From: AP-15 sp963818695
GTDB taxonomy: Bacteria > Pseudomonadota > Alphaproteobacteria > ATCC43930 > CGMCC-115725
DNA: 64,000 nt
NCBI GenBank assembly: GCA_963818695.1
Contig: CAWFTG010000011.1
Coordinates: forward strand, 186,001 to 250,000
Direction: 5' to 3'
Below are positions 63,512 to 64,000 of the stretch, piece by piece (positions within the stretch are counted from its first letter, which is position 1; each line of letters opens with the position of its first letter). The notes below the pieces were generated by a model. That model was not told where the DNA came from. It ran no database searches and saw nothing but the letters and a program-made list of their open reading frames with translations. The position numbers were made by a program, and so were the translations under genes.

Positions 63512-63800
63512 GAGACCGCCACAGTCCCCCTCCTCCTCTCGTGAAAGGGGGTCAGGACTCGAAGCCCCGTGTCCTCCGCAGGCGATCCCGTCTCCCTGCA
63601 TGAACTCCACGGCCGCATACGAATGCGCCGGACCTTCAGTGTCACCCCCAGTGTCCGTTCATGCCACGTCGCTTCGGATTTTACACCGAGAGATCCGGCG
63701 GCGGAGTCTCGGCCTGCAGCCTGTATTTTCGCCGCAAATAACAACAAAAACAGCGGCCGCGCGCGGTTCCCCGTTGGCGCGCCGGCGCTCGTAGTGGCTG
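63512..63800. other. 289-bp intergenic region with hairpin-forming sequence
   Basis: No gene is supported. The first part has a CCCCCT / AGGGGG inverted repeat around 63524-63546 that could end the glycosylase transcript. The sequence around 63640-63660 holds a short GTGTCACCCCCAGTG-type element that looks like part of a dispersed repeat. Confidence 0.4.
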
Positions 63801-64000
63801 TCAGTTAATCAGCCCGTAGAACTTGGCGGCGTTTTCGCAGGCGATTTTGTGCACGATTTCGGGTGAGAGGCCGGCGAATTGCTCCTCGATGTATTTCGAA
63901 GATTCCGGCCAGATGCCGTCGGTGTGCGGGTAGTCCGAGCCCCACATCATCGTCTCGACGCCGATCTCGTCGATGAGCTTGGCGCTGATCGGATCAAACT
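63801..64000 (-). CDS. Amidohydrolase-2 family protein, C-terminal end (cut by window edge)
   Basis: The last 66 codons of a minus-strand gene are present. They read LIDEIGVETMMWGSDYPHTDGIWPESSKYIEEQF followed by KICENAAKFYGLIN and a TGA at 63801-63803. MWGSDYPHTDGIWPES is the conserved C-terminal motif of amidohydrolase-2 (PF04909) enzymes, with the metal-ligand Asp in GSDYPH. The ending ENAAKFYG is also typical. Related enzymes decarboxylate or hydrolyse aromatic acids. The rest of the protein, including the N-terminal HxH, lies beyond the window. It has the standard Asp, unlike the amidohydrolase at 48643. Confidence 0.9.
   Translation of the reverse strand, partial: FDPISAKLIDEIGVETMMWGSDYPHTDGIWPESSKYIEEQFAGLSPEIVHKIACENAAKFYGLIN

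Noticed and set aside
1..64000. CRISPR arrays, tRNA/rRNA genes, prophage or transposase genes
   Set aside because: I looked through the gaps on both strands and saw no spaced repeats, cloverleaf-like sequence, integrase, transposase or phage structural gene; small RNAs could still be missed by eye.

Overview
The window is a high-GC bacterial chromosome segment, most likely from an alphaproteobacterium. The recG / sdhE / mfd arrangement, the frequent 4-bp stop/start overlaps and the general gene set point that way; genus cannot be told by eye. No rRNA, tRNA, CRISPR array or transposase was seen.

Layout. (1) 1-27480, minus strand: one long surface-polysaccharide (O-antigen type) operon. It is headed by a winged-helix regulator and a NusG/RfaH-like antiterminator, followed by an ops-like element. 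Next come a WbpB-WbpD fusion, a WbpE aminotransferase, a Wzm/Wzt exporter, two methyltransferases, a secreted beta-propeller protein, several glycosyltransferases (two of them large two-domain proteins), two AsnB-type amidotransferases, three tandem SDR epimerases, a WbpI-type 2-epimerase and a partial gene cut by the window edge. Together these suggest a polymer with 2,3-diacetamido-uronic acids, probably amidated, exported by an ABC transporter. (2) 27531-31131: lytic-transglycosylase-like protein, recG, sdhE. (3) 31259-39300: mfd, membrane adenylate cyclase, lipoprotein, CDGSH protein and a 495-aa protein of unknown function. (4) 39442-44179: GST, S9 peptidase, alpha/beta hydrolase, glycosyltransferase. 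(5) 44360-48586: a threonine-rich leader peptide and terminator ahead of thrS, then infC, an opposite-strand Gly/Tyr-rich secreted protein, rpmI and rplT. (6) 48643-58384: amidohydrolase, polyphosphate glucokinase, a DsbD-type protein with a redoxin, a molbindin, an EmrAB-type efflux pair and a MOSC/ferredoxin-reductase fusion. (7) 58601-64000: accessory region with an AT-richer membrane protein, a truncated duplicate of a flavoprotein gene, an island with two toxin-antitoxin modules, the intact flavoprotein gene, an NTF2-like protein, a 3-methyladenine glycosylase and a partial amidohydrolase.

Important caveat. At least eleven genes, including the normally essential infC, contain frameshifts. 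Ten of the eleven spans are a multiple of three plus one base, and most junctions can be repaired by removing one base from a 2-4 base homopolymer. This looks much more like insertion-type sequencing error than gene decay, so those genes are annotated as single interrupted CDSs.
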